Source: CAYTOF01 sp964439435 (GTDB lineage: Bacteria; Bacillota; Clostridia; Oscillospirales; QAMX01). From it: a DNA stretch of 64,000 nucleotides. How positions within the stretch are numbered: position 1 is the first letter of the stretch; the number at the start of each line of letters is the position of its first letter. The notes below the pieces were generated by a model. The model was not told the origin of the DNA and did not search any database. It worked only from the letters and a program-made list of their open reading frames with translations. Made by a program: the position numbers and the translations under genes. Shown piece after piece: positions 27,630 through 36,007 of this stretch. The stretch is from the NCBI GenBank assembly GCA_964439435.1, contig CAYTOF010000002.1:4170-68169 (forward strand), in the 5' to 3' direction.

Positions 27630-28273
27630 AACCATTGAGAATAGCGGTTACTAAAGGACGTTTGCTCGACGAGACAATGCTTTTGTTTGAGAGAGCGGGC
27701 ATTGATTGTTCCGGGTTTTCATCTTCAGATAGACGTCTTATATTACCTATAAGTGACGGAGAGATAGAAATTATACTCGCTAAAGCTCCGGACATCATAA
27801 CTTATGTTGAGTATGGTGTTTGTGATATGGGTATCGTAGGGAAAGATATAATAATGGAGTATGCCAGTAAACTTTATGAAATATTGGATCTTAAAATCGG
27901 AAACTGTTATTTTGCGGTCGCAGGCCTACCGGAATTAAAATTTGCACCAAATGGGAGGAACAGACGCGCTGCCACTAAATATATGAATGTCGCTAAAAGA
28001 CATTTTGACAAACAGAGAAAGGATGTTGATCTGATTAAAATAGAAGGCTCTGTTGAGTTGGCACCGCTTCTTGGTCTTGCTGATATGATAGTGGATATAG
28101 TTGAAACAGGGAAAACTTTGCATGCTAATGGGCTTGTTGTTTACGAAAAAATACATCCCATATCAGCTAGATTGGTCGTTAACAATGCATCAATGAAATT
28201 ACGCAAGCAGGAGATTGAAACCATTGCCATGAAGCTGGAGCTTGCAATAAACATGGATAAACAAGGTGTTTGA
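27626..28273 (+). CDS. hisG: ATP phosphoribosyltransferase, short form
   Basis: HisG condenses ATP and PRPP, the first committed step of histidine synthesis. At 215 residues it is the short (HisGS) form, lacking the C-terminal ACT-like regulatory domain, and it therefore needs HisZ. Motifs include LRIAVTKGRLLDETM at the N-terminus, the YVEYGVCDMGIVGKDII segment, and IEGSVELAPLLGLADMIVDIVETGKTL, with the PRPP-binding region in the last. A GRNRRAATKYMNVAKRHF segment corresponds to the family RIATKYPN region. The start overlaps the hisZ stop, and hisD begins two bases after its own stop. Confidence 0.95.
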   Translation: MKPLRIAVTKGRLLDETMLLFERAGIDCSGFSSSDRRLILPISDGEIEIILAKAPDIITYVEYGVCDMGIVGKDIIMEYASKLYEILDLKIGNCYFAVAGLPELKFAPNGRNRRAATKYMNVAKRHFDKQRKDVDLIKIEGSVELAPLLGLADMIVDIVETGKTLHANGLVVYEKIHPISARLVVNNASMKLRKQEIETIAMKLELAINMDKQGV

Positions 28274-28275
28274 AT

Positions 28276-29589
28276 ATGAGAGAGAGCCTGAAAATCAAAA
28301 TATTGACAGAGAGAGATATTTACGTTGCTATCGACGAACACAGAAAAAATGAGAGCGCGATAAACATTGAAGTCGAAAAAAAAGTCGAAGAAATAATCGC
28401 TGAGGTGCGTCTAAAAGGTGACGAAGCAGTTTTGAACTTTGGAAAGAAATATGACGGAATTCGTCCTGCAAAGATTGAGGTCACTTCGGAGGAAGTGGAA
28501 GAGGCTTATAAAGAGACTGACAATGAACTTATTAGAGCTCTGAAACATGCTGCACAGCGTATTGAAGAATTTCACAAAAATCAAATTGAGCGCAGTTGGT
28601 TTACCGTGTCTGATGATAAAACGATGCTGGGGCAAACAGTACGCGGACTCGATCGGGTGGGTGTTTATATACCCGGAGGCACCGCTGCATACCCATCCAG
28701 CGTATTGATGAACATAATACCGGCGCGATTGGCTGGAGTGGGAGAAATTATAGTCGCAACTCCACCTTTTAAGTCAAAGAAGGCAAAAATTGGAATATTA
28801 TCCGCAGTAAAAATTGCCGGAGGAGGAAGAGTATTCCAAATTGGCGGGGCACAAGCCATAGCAGCTATGGCCTATGGTACAAATACCATACCGAAAGTGG
28901 ATAAAATCACAGGCCCGGGCAATGCTTATGTTGCCATGGCAAAGGCCAAGTGCTTTGGTGTTGTTGACATAGACATGATTGCCGGGCCAAGCGAAATTTT
29001 GATAATCGCAGATGGCGGAGCAAATGTACGATATATTACCACGGATATGCTTTCTCAAGCAGAACATGATGAGCGTTCAACAGCGATATTGGTGACAAAC
29101 TCCGGAGAGCTTGCGCAAAATGTACGCACAGCTCTGGATAACGAACTTAAATATCTGGATAGAGCTAAAGTCGCAAGAAGCTCTATTGAAAACAACGGAT
29201 ATATTGTTGTTTGCGATAATCTTGAAAACGCCTGTGAAATCGCAAATAATATAGCGCCGGAACATCTTGAAATCTTAACAGCTGATCCTTTGAATATTTT
29301 TCCGCTAATAAGAAATGCAGGTTCAGTTTTTATAGGAGAATTTTCTCCGGAAGCACTTGGTGACTATATGGCTGGGCCAAACCATGTTCTTCCTACCGGT
29401 GGAACGGCTCGATTCTCCTCTTCTCTAGGAGTGTATAGTTTTCAAAAGAAAAGCAGTTTCGTTATGGCTAGCCAAGATCTCCTGCAGAGCCTTTCAGAGG
29501 ATGTGGTGACAATAGCAAATTATGAAGGTTTGAAAGGACATGCAAATGCAGTTTTATCAAGACTTGGCAAAAAAGCGACGGAGGGATAA
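28276..29589 (+). CDS. hisD: Histidinol dehydrogenase
   Basis: HisD performs the last two oxidations, L-histidinol to L-histidine, with NAD and zinc. The protein has 437 residues, as expected. Clear family signatures are RVGVYIPGGTAAYPSSVLM near residue 132, IGGAQAIAAMAYGT, KITGPGNAYVAMAK, DMIAGPSEILIIAD, the DMLSQAEHDERSTA block with a zinc-ligand His, NIAPEHLEILT, and GDYMAGPNHVLPTGGTARF. The ATG at 28276 lies two bases after the hisG stop; translation is probably coupled. Confidence 0.97.
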   Translation: MRESLKIKILTERDIYVAIDEHRKNESAINIEVEKKVEEIIAEVRLKGDEAVLNFGKKYDGIRPAKIEVTSEEVEEAYKETDNELIRALKHAAQRIEEFHKNQIERSWFTVSDDKTMLGQTVRGLDRVGVYIPGGTAAYPSSVLMNIIPARLAGVGEIIVATPPFKSKKAKIGILSAVKIAGGGRVFQIGGAQAIAAMAYGTNTIPKVDKITGPGNAYVAMAKAKCFGVVDIDMIAGPSEILIIADGGANVRYITTDMLSQAEHDERSTAILVTNSGELAQNVRTALDNELKYLDRAKVARSSIENNGYIVVCDNLENACEIANNIAPEHLEILTADPLNIFPLIRNAGSVFIGEFSPEALGDYMAGPNHVLPTGGTARFSSSLGVYSFQKKSSFVMASQDLLQSLSEDVVTIANYEGLKGHANAVLSRLGKKATEG

Positions 29590-29592
29590 AAT

Positions 29593-30663
29593 ATGCAATG
29601 GTCGTTACCGGACAAGGCTTTAAATATAAAACCATATACCTTTGAAGATACTGCATCCAGTTTTATAAAACTGGATGCAAACGAGAGCTTTATTCCAATC
29701 CCCGAACACCTCAGGAAAAAAATGGCTGAGATCGCCTTGTGCACAGATTATAACAGATATCCAGACCCTTTATCAATGGAAGCAGTCAGCGCTTATTCAA
29801 ACTATATAAAAATTCCTCAAAGCTGTATAACTGCCGGTAATGGCTCTGACGAACTAATATCATTGATTGTGGGAGCTTTTTTAAACAGTGGATCCAGCCT
29901 TATGGTTGCACAGCCGGATTTTTCAATGTATAATTTCTATGCTGGTTTAAGTGAAGTCAAATGTATAGAAATTGAAAAACTAGACGGTGTCAGAAATGAT
30001 GTAGATATGTTAAGAGAAGCTGTCCAACAGTATCAACCCAATGCAGTTATTTTATCAAACCCGTGCTCTCCTACCGGAAACGGATTGGTACGAGCAGATA
30101 TAATGGACCTCGTAGACACTCTTTCGATATTGTGGATTATTGATGAAGCCTATATGGATTTTTGGGACCAAAGTATAATTAAAGAAGCCATTTCAAGGCC
30201 TAATGTGATCGTATTGCGCACATGCTCAAAAGCTTTTGGAATGGCTGCGTTGAGATTGGGGTTTGCGATATGCAATGAGAGGCTTACTATGGCACTTAGA
30301 TGCGTAAAGTCACCGGCAAATGTCAATGCTTTAACTGATGCGATGGCTGCAGTTGTAATATCTGATCATGGTTTTGTTTCAGAGTCCATTAAACTTGTCA
30401 AAAAGAATACACAAAGACTGTATGCGAACATAGCCAAGATAGCAAGCAAACATCATCTGTTCATCGTCAGTCCTACAGTCGCGAACTTTGTTTATATAGT
30501 TCCCAGGACAAAGAAAATTGGCACCGAACTATGGGAACACTTAAAAAAATCCGGAATCGTAATAAGAAGATTGCCAAAAGGACTTCGAATAACGACAGGT
30601 ACAGAGGCAGAAAATCAAATCGTCATCGATGCAATTGACAGATATGCCTCAGTTCAAAACTAA
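29593..30663 (+). CDS. hisC: Histidinol-phosphate aminotransferase
   Basis: HisC transaminates imidazole acetol phosphate to L-histidinol phosphate with PLP. The 356-residue protein carries IKLDANESFIPIPEHL and YNRYPDPLSMEAV near the N-terminus, ITAGNGSDELISLI (cofactor phosphate), ILSNPCSPTGNGL, WIIDEAYMDFW (PLP aspartate), and the lysine motif LRTCSKAFGMAALRLGF near residue 216. The ending GIVIRRLPKGLRITTGTEAEN supplies the substrate-carboxylate arginine. It is directly between hisD and hisB. Confidence 0.95.
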   Translation: MQWSLPDKALNIKPYTFEDTASSFIKLDANESFIPIPEHLRKKMAEIALCTDYNRYPDPLSMEAVSAYSNYIKIPQSCITAGNGSDELISLIVGAFLNSGSSLMVAQPDFSMYNFYAGLSEVKCIEIEKLDGVRNDVDMLREAVQQYQPNAVILSNPCSPTGNGLVRADIMDLVDTLSILWIIDEAYMDFWDQSIIKEAISRPNVIVLRTCSKAFGMAALRLGFAICNERLTMALRCVKSPANVNALTDAMAAVVISDHGFVSESIKLVKKNTQRLYANIAKIASKHHLFIVSPTVANFVYIVPRTKKIGTELWEHLKKSGIVIRRLPKGLRITTGTEAENQIVIDAIDRYASVQN

Positions 30664-30684
30664 AAAAAACCTGAGGTGAATAAA

Positions 30685-31281
30685 ATGAGATACAGTGAAA
30701 AACATAGAAAGACAAATGAGACAGACATAACAGTTAAGTTAAATATTGATGGAGAGGGCAATTCAGAGGTCAATACCGGCATCGGATTTTTCGACCACAT
30801 GCTTCAAGCAATGGCCTTTCACGCAAAGTTTGACCTTACAGTATTGGCTAAAGGTGATTTGCATGTAGATGATCACCACACGGTAGAAGACACAGGCATT
30901 TTAATTGGCAAAGCTTTGTTGGAGACAATTTTAGACTCCCCAATTGCCAGATATGGAAATGCTTTTATTCCTATGGATGAAGCCTTGGCATTTTGCGCAC
31001 TTGATATTAGTGGCAGGTCGATTTTTGTATTCCATGACCGAGCATTATCCCAAATGCCGTCAAAAGATTTTGATATGGTTCTTATAAGTGAGTTCTTTAT
31101 GGCTCTTACCAGAACTGCCGGGCTTACTTTGCATATGAAAGTGGAATATGGCTCAAATGCGCACCATATCGCAGAGGCACTGTTTAAAGCTTTTGGAAAA
31201 GCGATTATGCTGGCATTAAAACCATCCGCAAACGTTGAGTCATCTAAAGGAGTTTTGGACCTGAGTGAGCACAATATTTAG
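30685..31281 (+). CDS. hisB: Imidazoleglycerol-phosphate dehydratase
   Basis: HisB dehydrates IGP to imidazole acetol phosphate. The 198-residue monofunctional form lacks a histidinol-phosphatase domain, so the phosphatase (HisK/HisJ type or another) must lie elsewhere. Manganese-ligand motifs are present: GIGFFDHMLQAMAFHAKFDL, DDHHTVEDTGILIGKAL, HMKVEYGSNAHHIAEALFKAFGKAI, and a small C-terminal SSKGVLDL. The ATG at 30685 follows GAGGTG. The usual next genes, hisH and hisA, are missing, and a 107-base gap with its own promoter follows. Confidence 0.96.
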   Translation: MRYSEKHRKTNETDITVKLNIDGEGNSEVNTGIGFFDHMLQAMAFHAKFDLTVLAKGDLHVDDHHTVEDTGILIGKALLETILDSPIARYGNAFIPMDEALAFCALDISGRSIFVFHDRALSQMPSKDFDMVLISEFFMALTRTAGLTLHMKVEYGSNAHHIAEALFKAFGKAIMLALKPSANVESSKGVLDLSEHNI

Positions 31282-31290
31282 AGTGTAGCC

Positions 31291-31319
31291 TTTATAATCA
31301 GGTCACTATATGATATAAT
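31291..31319 (+). promoter_or_regulatory. Predicted internal promoter for hisF-hisI-hisE
   Basis: TTTATA (-35, four of six matches), a 17-base spacer and a perfect TATAAT (-10). It begins ten bases after the hisB stop, and its -10 lies 69 bases before the hisF GTG. This is the only sizeable gap in the his cluster. Confidence 0.55.
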
Positions 31320-31388
31320 GTCCGTGATGAAAATCAGTTATTTTGAATTGCTAATGAGTTCATAAGAAATATTAATGAGGTAGAACTT

Positions 31389-32147
31389 GTGATAAAAAGG
31401 ATTATTCCTTGTCTTGACATATCAAACAATAATGTTGTAAAAGGTATAAATTTTTTAAATATAAGTAGCGTTGGAAACCCACAAGACACAGCAATAGCCT
31501 ATGACAAAGCGGGAGCAGATGAGCTTGTTATACTCAATATAGACGGATCTGTCGGAGATAAAAAAAGATTTTTAGAAATAATAAAAAGTATAAAAAATAA
31601 AGTTAAGACTCCTTTGATTGTCGGAGGGGGAATTAATACTCTGGATGACATAGGAGCTTTTTTGCAATCCGGAGCAGATAAAATTTCTGTCAATACAGCT
31701 GCAATTATGGATGAATCTTTAATCAGCAGAGCTGCGGAAAGATATGGTAGTAATCGCATTGTTGTAGCAATAGACGTGAAGCTTGTTGGAGGTATATATA
31801 AAGTATTTATAAGCGGAGGGCGAAAAAGCACAGGTATTGATGGAGAAAAATGGGCTAAAAGAGCAGAGGAACTAGGTGCAGGTGAAATTTTATTGACAAG
31901 CATGGATACTGATGGTACAAGGTATGGATTTAATCTCGATGCTATAAATACTGTATGCAAAGAGAGCAAAATCCCAATAATAGCATCGGGAGGAGCCGGA
32001 AAAATGGAACATTTTTCTGACGTGTTTACTAAAACTCAAGCCTCCGGTGCTCTTGCCGCTTCACTTTTTCACTACCAAGAGCTGGAAATAGATAAACTAA
32101 AAACGTATCTATCTACCAGAGAGATTCCTGTTAGAATGGCAAATTGA
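31389..32147 (+). CDS. hisF: Imidazole glycerol phosphate synthase, cyclase subunit
   Basis: HisF is the TIM-barrel cyclase that combines PRFAR with ammonia to give IGP and AICAR. The 252-residue sequence has KRIIPCLDISNNNVVKG with the catalytic Asp at residue 10, GADELVILNIDGS, PLIVGGGINTLDDI, GADKISVNTAAI, VVAIDVKLVGG with the second catalytic Asp near residue 130, GAGEILLTSMDTDGT, and IIASGGAGKMEHF. The residues that gate the ammonia channel in the Thermotoga enzyme (Arg, Glu, Lys, Glu in the KRII, DEL, ADK and AGE segments) are kept, which argues for a glutaminase partner. One oddity is LNIDGS where HisF normally has LDITAS. The start is a GTG after GAGG. Confidence 0.94.
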   Translation: MIKRIIPCLDISNNNVVKGINFLNISSVGNPQDTAIAYDKAGADELVILNIDGSVGDKKRFLEIIKSIKNKVKTPLIVGGGINTLDDIGAFLQSGADKISVNTAAIMDESLISRAAERYGSNRIVVAIDVKLVGGIYKVFISGGRKSTGIDGEKWAKRAEELGAGEILLTSMDTDGTRYGFNLDAINTVCKESKIPIIASGGAGKMEHFSDVFTKTQASGALAASLFHYQELEIDKLKTYLSTREIPVRMAN

Positions 32148-32166
32148 ATTGTCGGGGGATTAATAG

Positions 32167-32490
32167 ATGTGTACAATAAATATAGAAAAGATATTTGAAT
32201 CAAGAGATCTTATTCCGGCTATAGTGCAGGACAACAAAACCAATCAAGTATTGATGCTGGCATATATGAACCATGAATCCCTTTTAAAAACAATCGAAAC
32301 CAAAAGAACATGGTTTTTCAGTCGTTCCAGAAACAAACTGTGGAATAAAGGTGAAACATCCGGAAATTTTCAAGAGGTTGTTTGGATTTATATAGATTGT
32401 GATGGCGATACTTTACTTGTAAAAGTTAATCCTACAGGGCCCGCATGCCATACGGGTGAAGATACCTGTTTTTATACCGAGCTTAGATAA
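32167..32490 (+). CDS. hisI: Phosphoribosyl-AMP cyclohydrolase
   Basis: HisI opens the adenine ring of phosphoribosyl-AMP, the third step of histidine synthesis, using zinc. The 107-residue stand-alone form has [20 protein letters not shown], the [22 protein letters not shown] block, [15 protein letters not shown] with the metal-binding DCDGD and Cys, and [14 protein letters not shown] with the remaining cysteines. It is separate from hisE, which follows as its own gene 29 bases later. Confidence 0.95.
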   Translation: MCTINIEKIFESRDLIPAIVQDNKTNQVLMLAYMNHESLLKTIETKRTWFFSRSRNKLWNKGETSGNFQEVVWIYIDCDGDTLLVKVNPTGPACHTGEDTCFYTELR

Positions 32491-32519
32491 TTATTGTGGT
32501 ATAAGTCGTAACAAAAAGG

Positions 32520-32858
32520 ATGAGTAGTAAGATGGATAAAGTTTTTAGTCAGCTTTCAGAAATAATAAAAGACAGAAAAGAGAATCCTATAGAAGGATCA
32601 TATACTTTTTATCTTTTTGAGCAAGGTCTTGATAAAATATTAAAAAAGCTTGCTGAGGAGTGTGCTGAGACCATAATTGCAGCAAAAAATGGCGTAATAG
32701 AAGAAATCTGTGCGGAAGCTTGCGATCTAATATACCATTTACTTGTTATGCTTGAAGAGACAAATACACCGCTTGAGGATATTATAAATGAGCTGTCAAT
32801 TCGGACCCAGAAGATAGGTAACCTAAAAACTATAAAAAATGTTGATAAACATACATAA
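32520..32858 (+). CDS. hisE: Phosphoribosyl-ATP pyrophosphatase
   Basis: HisE removes pyrophosphate from phosphoribosyl-ATP, the second step of histidine synthesis. It has 112 residues of the all-alpha MazG-like fold, with GSYTFYLFEQGLDKILKKL, the metal-binding EECAETIIAAKNG and ACDLIYHLLVMLEE. Two in-frame starts exist: ATG 32520, which directly follows AAAAAGG, and ATG 32532 (MDKVFSQL), with a more usual distance from it. The gene ends the his cluster. The amidohydrolase gene begins 47 bases later. Confidence 0.93.
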   Translation: MSSKMDKVFSQLSEIIKDRKENPIEGSYTFYLFEQGLDKILKKLAEECAETIIAAKNGVIEEICAEACDLIYHLLVMLEETNTPLEDIINELSIRTQKIGNLKTIKNVDKHT

Positions 32859-32863
32859 ATAGG

Positions 32864-32889
32864 ATTGCAATTGCATATGCATTGCAAAT
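32864..32889. promoter_or_regulatory. Near-palindromic ATTGCAA...TTGCAAAT element before the amidohydrolase gene
   Basis: A 26-base inverted repeat of the form ATTGCAATTGCAT / ATGCATTGCAAAT, one base off perfect symmetry, sits between the hisE stop and the ribosome binding site of the next gene. It could be an operator or a small hairpin separating translation of the two groups. No regulator gene adjoins it. Confidence 0.4.
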
Positions 32890-32905
32890 AAAAGGGGATA
32901 TATTT

Positions 32906-33946
32906 ATGAAAGACATTTTGCTAAAAGATTTTACTCCGGAAAGTGAACTTGTTTTGCCTGAAACCCAAAAAGACACACCTCTATTCCCGGTTATTGACGC
33001 CCATACACATTGGGGGAGGTTGTTGCTTGGGGACGACTATCCTGCCGCCTACAAAACCTCTGATATAGTAGAAATGTTAAAAGCTCGGGGTCTTATAGGT
33101 ATTGTTAATGCTGATGGCGCTTGGGGCGATGAACTGGACAAAATGTTGAGCAAAACGGATGAATCAAATGGGTTCATAACGACTTTTGCCAGTGTTGACG
33201 TGACAAGGATGTACGAAAAAGACTTTGAAAAATATGCTTATAATACAATAAAAAGAGCTGCTGACCTCGGTATCAAAGGATTAAAGTTTTGGAAAGTGAT
33301 TGGTCTTGTTTATAAAGACCAAGATGGGAATTATATTCGGCCGGATGACGAAAGGCTCAAATGCATTTGGCAAACAGCCGCAGAATTATCTTTGCCCGTG
33401 TTATTTCACATAGCAGACCCCACCGCCTTCTTCAAACCCATTGATGAATATAACGAGCGTTACGAAGAATTGGGCGCTCATCCCGACTGGGCTTTTAATG
33501 CACCGGATCTATATTCCTTCAATGAGTTGATGCAAATGCAATATAATATGATTAAGGCAAACCCGAAAACCAACTTTATCTGTGCGCATGTTGCAGGTTA
33601 TAGTGAAAACTTGAGTGCAGTTGGTTCTTGGCTCAAGCAATTGCCAAATATGTTCATAGATATTGCAGAAAGAATTTCCGAACTTGGACGACAACCTTAT
33701 ACTTCTAAAAAATTCTTTACAGAACATGCTGACAAGATACTATTCGGAACAGATATGACACCATTGGATTTCGTCGGTCGTTATGAGATATATTATCGAT
33801 TCCTTGAAACATTTGACGAATATTTCAGATATGATATAACACCCAATGGAAAGCAAGGAAGATGGCGTATCTATGGAGTAGGTCTGTCCCCTGAAGTGTT
33901 AGAAAAGATTTACCATAAAAACGCAAAACGACTACTTAATATTTGA
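32906..33946 (+). CDS. Amidohydrolase family 2 (ACMSD-like TIM-barrel) protein
   Basis: A 346-residue metal-dependent hydrolase or decarboxylase of the amidohydrolase-2 superfamily. Metal-ligand motifs are visible: DAHTHWGRL near residue 28 (HxH), LPVLFHIADPTAFF near residue 170, FICAHVAGYSENL near residue 225, and LFGTDMTPLDF near residue 280 with the catalytic Asp. The protein is cytoplasmic and lacks a signal peptide. The ATG at 32906 follows AAAAGGGG. The two genes after it, a SIS protein and a PfkB kinase, are closely spaced and suggest a joint role in a small sugar-derivative pathway. The actual reaction (hydrolysis, decarboxylation or lactone opening) cannot be inferred. Confidence 0.8.
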   Translation: MKDILLKDFTPESELVLPETQKDTPLFPVIDAHTHWGRLLLGDDYPAAYKTSDIVEMLKARGLIGIVNADGAWGDELDKMLSKTDESNGFITTFASVDVTRMYEKDFEKYAYNTIKRAADLGIKGLKFWKVIGLVYKDQDGNYIRPDDERLKCIWQTAAELSLPVLFHIADPTAFFKPIDEYNERYEELGAHPDWAFNAPDLYSFNELMQMQYNMIKANPKTNFICAHVAGYSENLSAVGSWLKQLPNMFIDIAERISELGRQPYTSKKFFTEHADKILFGTDMTPLDFVGRYEIYYRFLETFDEYFRYDITPNGKQGRWRIYGVGLSPEVLEKIYHKNAKRLLNI

Positions 33947-33960
33947 AAGGGCGTATAGAT

Positions 33961-34995
33961 TTGAGTACAACTTATTTGGAGATGAGCGCACAGTACGAAG
34001 CAATCGAGCAGACTTATGATTATGCAAAAAACAGAGTAGGTATTATAAAACGGTATCTCTCTGAAAAAGCGTATAAAACTGTTATTTTCATAGGGAGCGG
34101 GTCAAGCTACTGCGTATCTAAGTCGCTGGAATCTATTTACCGCAACCTTACGGGTGCGGCTTCCATGAGTGCTACAGCAGGAGACATATATCTCAACACA
34201 GAGAGATACAAAGCTCCGGCCGATGAATGTCTAGTCATTGCAGTTACGCGTTCGGGCAGCACCAGTGAACTGCTCGGAGCAATAGAAAAGCTAAAAGCTG
34301 TGGCGCAAATTCGAGTGATTGCTATAACATGTGTTGATGAGTCGCCTATTGGAAACATGGCTGATATTACTCTATCAATGCCTTGGGCATTTGATGCAAG
34401 TATTTGTCAAACACGGACAGTTTCCTGTTTGTATGCTGCGGGAGCTGTCATTGCTGCTGGGTTGGCAGATCGCTTAGATGCGATAGACGAATTCGGCATG
34501 ACAATCGGGCACTTCAAAAAATATGCTGATCGCTTTGAGCAAGAATTTTTGAAGCTCGCAAAAGAAAGATTTGACAATGTTGCTCTACTTGCCGATGGCG
34601 AAGAAGCGGGCATGGCTGAAGAAGGAGCCTTGGCATTTAAAGAGATGGCACAAGTTCATTCAAATCAATATGGCTTGCTTGATGCAAGGCATGGACCAAT
34701 GGTTCTGATAGGCAAAGGTACTCTTGTGATTGCTTCGCTTAGATCGGACGGAGAGCATGAACGCAAGATGGTTGAAGATTTGATAAAGAAAAATGCCACT
34801 GTGGTCACATGTACAGACTCACCTCAAAGCATCAATAAAGTATACTTAAATGCATATTTCGGAGAAAAACTTGATATCATCGGCAGAGCGATTGCGGTTT
34901 TGATGATTTGTCAGTATACAGCTTATTATAAAGCGGTGGTCAAAGGACTAAATCCGGATAGTCCTGCCGGGCTTGATGCTTGGATTAAGCTTTAA
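33961..34995 (+). CDS. SIS-domain protein (GlmS C-terminal/AgaS-like sugar isomerase or deaminase)
   Basis: A 344-residue double-SIS protein. The first SIS domain has VIFIGSGSSYCVSKSLES near residue 45 and VTRSGSTSELLGAIEKL near residue 97, which binds sugar phosphate. The second has KEMAQVHSNQYGLLDARHGPM near residue 230 and VIASLRSDGEHERKM. This is the layout of glucosamine-6-phosphate synthase isomerase domains, AgaS and fructosamine-6-phosphate deglycases. I place the start at TTG 33961, 7 bases after GGGCG; ATG 33982 is an alternative. There is no glutaminase domain, so a catabolic aldose-ketose isomerase, deaminase or deglycase is more likely than GlmS. It lies between an amidohydrolase and a PfkB kinase. 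Confidence 0.85.
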   Translation: MSTTYLEMSAQYEAIEQTYDYAKNRVGIIKRYLSEKAYKTVIFIGSGSSYCVSKSLESIYRNLTGAASMSATAGDIYLNTERYKAPADECLVIAVTRSGSTSELLGAIEKLKAVAQIRVIAITCVDESPIGNMADITLSMPWAFDASICQTRTVSCLYAAGAVIAAGLADRLDAIDEFGMTIGHFKKYADRFEQEFLKLAKERFDNVALLADGEEAGMAEEGALAFKEMAQVHSNQYGLLDARHGPMVLIGKGTLVIASLRSDGEHERKMVEDLIKKNATVVTCTDSPQSINKVYLNAYFGEKLDIIGRAIAVLMICQYTAYYKAVVKGLNPDSPAGLDAWIKL

Positions 34996-35014
34996 ACAAT
35001 TGTTGGAGGGTATT

Positions 35015-35959
35015 TTGAAAAATATCGAAGTATTGGCAATAGGTGAGTTGAATGTGGATCTTATTCTGACCGGACTTGGCAGTATGCCGATACCCGGCAG
35101 AGAACTTCTTGCAGAAACGTGCTCACTTGTAATGGGAAGTTCCACTGCCATTTGTGCCGCAGGGCTTTCTAAACTGGGTTTGAAAACATCTTTTGTCGGC
35201 AAAGTCGGAGATGACGATTATGGAAGGTTTGCCACAGAAGCGTTGAAAAGCTATAGCGTAGATATGTCCCACCTTATCGTTGACAGAGACATACAAACAG
35301 GTATAACTGTCTCTATTTCGTCGCAGGATAATAAAGACAGAGCGATGGTGACATATTTGGGAGCAATCGACTCTTTGACAACTGCGGATGTGTCTATGGA
35401 ATTGTTAAAACAAACACAGCATATTCATGTCGGTTCTTTCTTTCTTCAGAGCTCTTTGAGAGCAAATCTAGCATCACTATTTCAAAAGGCACAAACAATA
35501 GGAATGACCACTTCACTCGATGCCGGTTGGGATGATTCAGGCAATTGGGACTATGGAATAAAAGATGTATTATCATATACAAACATATTTCTACCAAACG
35601 AACTGGAAGCTGAAGCCATATCGGGGAAAAAGGACGCAAAAAAAGCCGCTGAATCATTGGCTGAAATATGCGAAATATGTGTCGTGAAATGTGGACCCAA
35701 TGGCGCAATAGTTTCGAGTAAAGGGGAGACACTCTCTTTACCTACATATGATGCGGTAGTAAGAGATACAACCGGTGCCGGAGATTCGTTTAATGCGGGC
35801 TTTATTTTCGGTTATTTGAAGGGATTTGACTTGAAAAAATCAACTAGGATTGGCAACGCTTGCGGTTCGGTAAGCGTTACAAAATACGGCGGAGCTTCTG
35901 CCTGCGCATCGTTGGAGGAGGCAATGTCGGTGATTGAACTGGGATATGTTGCCAAATAG
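35015..35959 (+). CDS. PfkB-family carbohydrate kinase
   Basis: A 314-residue ribokinase-fold sugar kinase. The N-terminus has AIGELNVDLILTGLGSMPIPGRE, followed by the glycine segment MGSSTAICAAGLSKLG and VGKVGDDDYGRF. The C-terminal signature RDTTGAGDSFNAGFIFGYLKG near residue 245 carries the catalytic Asp and anion hole. The start is a TTG 4 bases after GGAGGG; the frame is open further upstream into the SIS gene but without support. Candidates in this family are fructose, 2-keto-3-deoxygluconate, tagatose-6-phosphate and fructoselysine kinases; the sequence does not decide between them. It ends the amidohydrolase-SIS-PfkB group. Confidence 0.87.
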   Translation: MKNIEVLAIGELNVDLILTGLGSMPIPGRELLAETCSLVMGSSTAICAAGLSKLGLKTSFVGKVGDDDYGRFATEALKSYSVDMSHLIVDRDIQTGITVSISSQDNKDRAMVTYLGAIDSLTTADVSMELLKQTQHIHVGSFFLQSSLRANLASLFQKAQTIGMTTSLDAGWDDSGNWDYGIKDVLSYTNIFLPNELEAEAISGKKDAKKAAESLAEICEICVVKCGPNGAIVSSKGETLSLPTYDAVVRDTTGAGDSFNAGFIFGYLKGFDLKKSTRIGNACGSVSVTKYGGASACASLEEAMSVIELGYVAK

Positions 35960-36007
35960 CAACATTGTAAATTACCTTGACTTTTAAGCATAGATAACTA
36001 CACGCTA

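Noticed and set aside
31499..31969. 156-residue minus-strand frame inside hisF
   Set aside because: It is a shadow frame with a composition set by the hisF codons on the other strand and no domain.
31389..32147. HisF2/WbpI-type acetamidino-sugar protein instead of HisF
   Set aside because: The LLTSMDTDGT and IIASGGAGKMEHF motifs and the hisI-hisE context fit true HisF.
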